Below, in pieces: positions 51,201 to 54,200 of a stretch of DNA of 64,000 nt (position 1 is the first letter of the stretch; every line of letters begins with the position of its first letter). This DNA comes from Sipunculus nudus. Taxonomy: Eukaryota; Annelida; Sipuncula; Golfingiida; Sipunculidae. The DNA lies in contig CM049312.1 in NCBI GenBank assembly GCA_026874595.1, positions 51,029,429 to 51,093,428 of the forward strand, read 5' to 3'. A program made the translations under genes and the position numbers. The notes under the pieces were generated by a model that worked only from the letters and a program-made list of their open reading frames with translations, did not search any database and was not told the DNA's origin.

Positions 51201-54200
51201 AAGATTGGGTTGACACAGGTACAGACTGGAGGATGACGGCCTGAGGCTGAATTAACCTGAACAGTAGATGTAGAAGACCAGGTTGACACAGGTACAGACT
51301 AGAGGAAAACAGCCTGAGGCTGGGTTAACCAGAACAGTAGATGTAGAAGACCAGGTTGACACAGGTACAGACTAGAGGATGACCGCCTGATGCTGGGTTA
51401 ATCTCAACAGTAGATGCAGAAGACCAGGTTGACATAGGTACAGACTAGAGGATGACCGCCTGAGGCAAGGGTAATCTCAACAGTAGATGTAGAAGACCAG
51501 GTTGACACAGGTACAGACTAGAGGATGACCGCCTGAGGCTGGGTTAACCTGAAGAGTAGATGTGGAAGACCTGGTTGACAATGGTACAGACTAGAGGATG
51601 ACCACCTGAGGCTGGGTTAATATGATCAGTAGATGTAGAAGACCAGGTTGACACAGGTACAGACTAGCGGGTGACCGCCTGAGGCTAGGTTAATCTGATC
51701 AATAGATGTAGAAGACCAGGTTGACATAGGTACAGACTGGAGGATGACCGCCTGAGGCTGGGTTAACCTGAAGAGTAGATGTAGAAGACCAGGTTGACAA
51801 TGGTACAGACTAGAGGATGACCACCTGATGCTGGGTTAATCTAATCAATAGATGTAGAAGACTAGGTTGACACAGGTTCAGACTAGAGGAAGACGGCCTG
51901 AGGCTTGGTTAACCTGAACAGTAGATGAAGAAGACCACGTTGACAATGGTACAGACTAGAGGATTACCGCTTGAGGCTGGGTTAATCTCAACAGGATATG
52001 TAGAAAACCAGGTTGACACAGGTACAGACTAGAGGATGACCGCCTGAGGCTTGGTTAATCTAATCAATAGATGTAGAAGACTAGGTTGACACAGGTACAG
52101 ACTTACGGGTGACTGCCTGAGGCTGGGTTAATCTCAACAGTAGATGTAGAAGACCAGGTTGACACAGGTACAGACTAGAGGATGACCACCTGAGGCTGGG
52201 TTAACCTGAAGAGTAGATGTAGAAGACCAGGTTGACACAGGTACAGACTAGAGGATGACCACCTGATGCTGGGTTAATCTCAACAGTAGATGCAGAAGAC
52301 CAGGTTGACACAGGTACAGACTAAAGGATGACCGCCTGAGGCTGGGTTAATCTCAACAGTAGATGTAGAAGACCAGGTTGACACAGGTACAGACTAGAGG
52401 ATGACCACGTGAGGCTGGGTTAATCTGATCAATAGATGGAGAAGACTAGGTTGACACAGGTACCGACTAGCAGGTGACCGCCTGAGGCTGGGTTAATCTC
52501 AACAGTAGATGTAGAAGACTTGGTTGACACAGGTACAGACTAGCAGGTGACCGCCTGAGGCTGGGTTAATCTCAACAGTAGATGTAGAAGACCAGGTTGA
52601 CACAGGTACAGACTAGCAGGTGACCGCCTGAGGCTGGGTTAATCTCAACAGTAGATGGTGAAGACTTGGTTGACATAGGTACAGACTAGAGGATGACCAC
52701 CTGATGCTGGGTTAATCTGATCAATAGATGTAGAAGACTAGGTTGACACAGGCACAGACTAGCAGGTGACTGCCTGAGGCTGGGTTAATCTCAACAGTAG
52801 ATGTAGAAGACCTGGTTGACACAGGTACAGACTAGAGGATGACCACCTGAGGCTGGGTTAATCTGATCAATAGATGTAGAAGACCAGGTTGATACAGGTA
52901 CAGACTAGAGGATGACTACCTGAGGCTGGGTTAATCTCAACAGTAGATGTAGAAGACCAGGTTTACACAGGTACAGACTAGAGGAAGACTACCTGATGCT
53001 GGGTTAATCTGATCAATAGATGTAGAAGACTAGGTTGACACAGGTACAGACTAGCAGGTGACTGCCTGAGGCTGGGTTAATCTCAACAGTAGATGTAGAA
53101 GACCAGGTTGACACAGGTACAGACTAGCGGGTGACCACCTGATGCTGGGTTAATCTGATATATAGATGTAGAAGACTAGGTTGATACAGGTACAGACTAG
53201 AGGATGACCACGTGATGCTGGGTTAATCTGATCAATAGATGTAGAAGATTAGGTTGATACAGGTACAGACTAGCAGGTGACTGCCTGAGGCTGGGTTAAT
53301 CTCAACAGCTAGATGTAGAAGACCAGGTTGACACAGGTACAGACTAGAGGATGACCACGTGATGCTGGGTTAATCTGATCAATAGATGTAGAAGACTAGG
53401 TTGATACAGGTACAGACTAGAGGATGACCACATGATGCTGGGTTAATCTGATCAATAGATGTAGAAGACTAGGTTGACACAGGTACAGACTAGCAGGTGA
53501 CTGCCTGAGGCTGGGTTAATCTCAACAGTAGATGTAGAAGACCAGGTTGACACAGGTACAGACTAGAGGATGACCACGTGATGCTGGGTTAATCTGATCA
53601 ATAGATGTAGAAGACTAGGTTGATACAGGTACAGACTAGAGGATGACTACCTGAGGCTGGGTTAATCTCAACAGTAGATGTAGAAGACCAGGTTTACACA
53701 GGTACAGACTAGAGGAAGACTACCTGATGCTGGGTTAATCTGATCGATAGATGTAGAAGACTAGGTTGACACAGGTACAGACTAGCAGGTGACTGCCTGA
53801 GGCTGGGTTAATCTGATCAACAGTAGATGTAGAAGACCAGGTTGACACAGGTACAGACTAGCGGGTGACCACCTGATGCTGGGTTAATCTGATCAATAGA
53901 TGTAGAAGACTAGGTTGATACAGGTACAGACTAGCGGGTGACCGCCTGAGGCTGGGTTAATCTCAACAGTAGATGTAGAAGACCAGGTTGACACAGGTAC
54001 AAACTAGAGGAAGACGGCCTGAGGCTGGGTTAACCTGATCAGTAGATGTAGAAGACCAGGTTGATACAGGTACAGACTGAAGCTGGGTTAATCTGAACAG
54101 TCATTTGGTTCATCTTCTGTAGAGTAATGATCACATTGTAACTGTCTCTTGTTTCATCACTTCGGTCATGTGATTCATGTATCAATTATCTCACTGTAAA

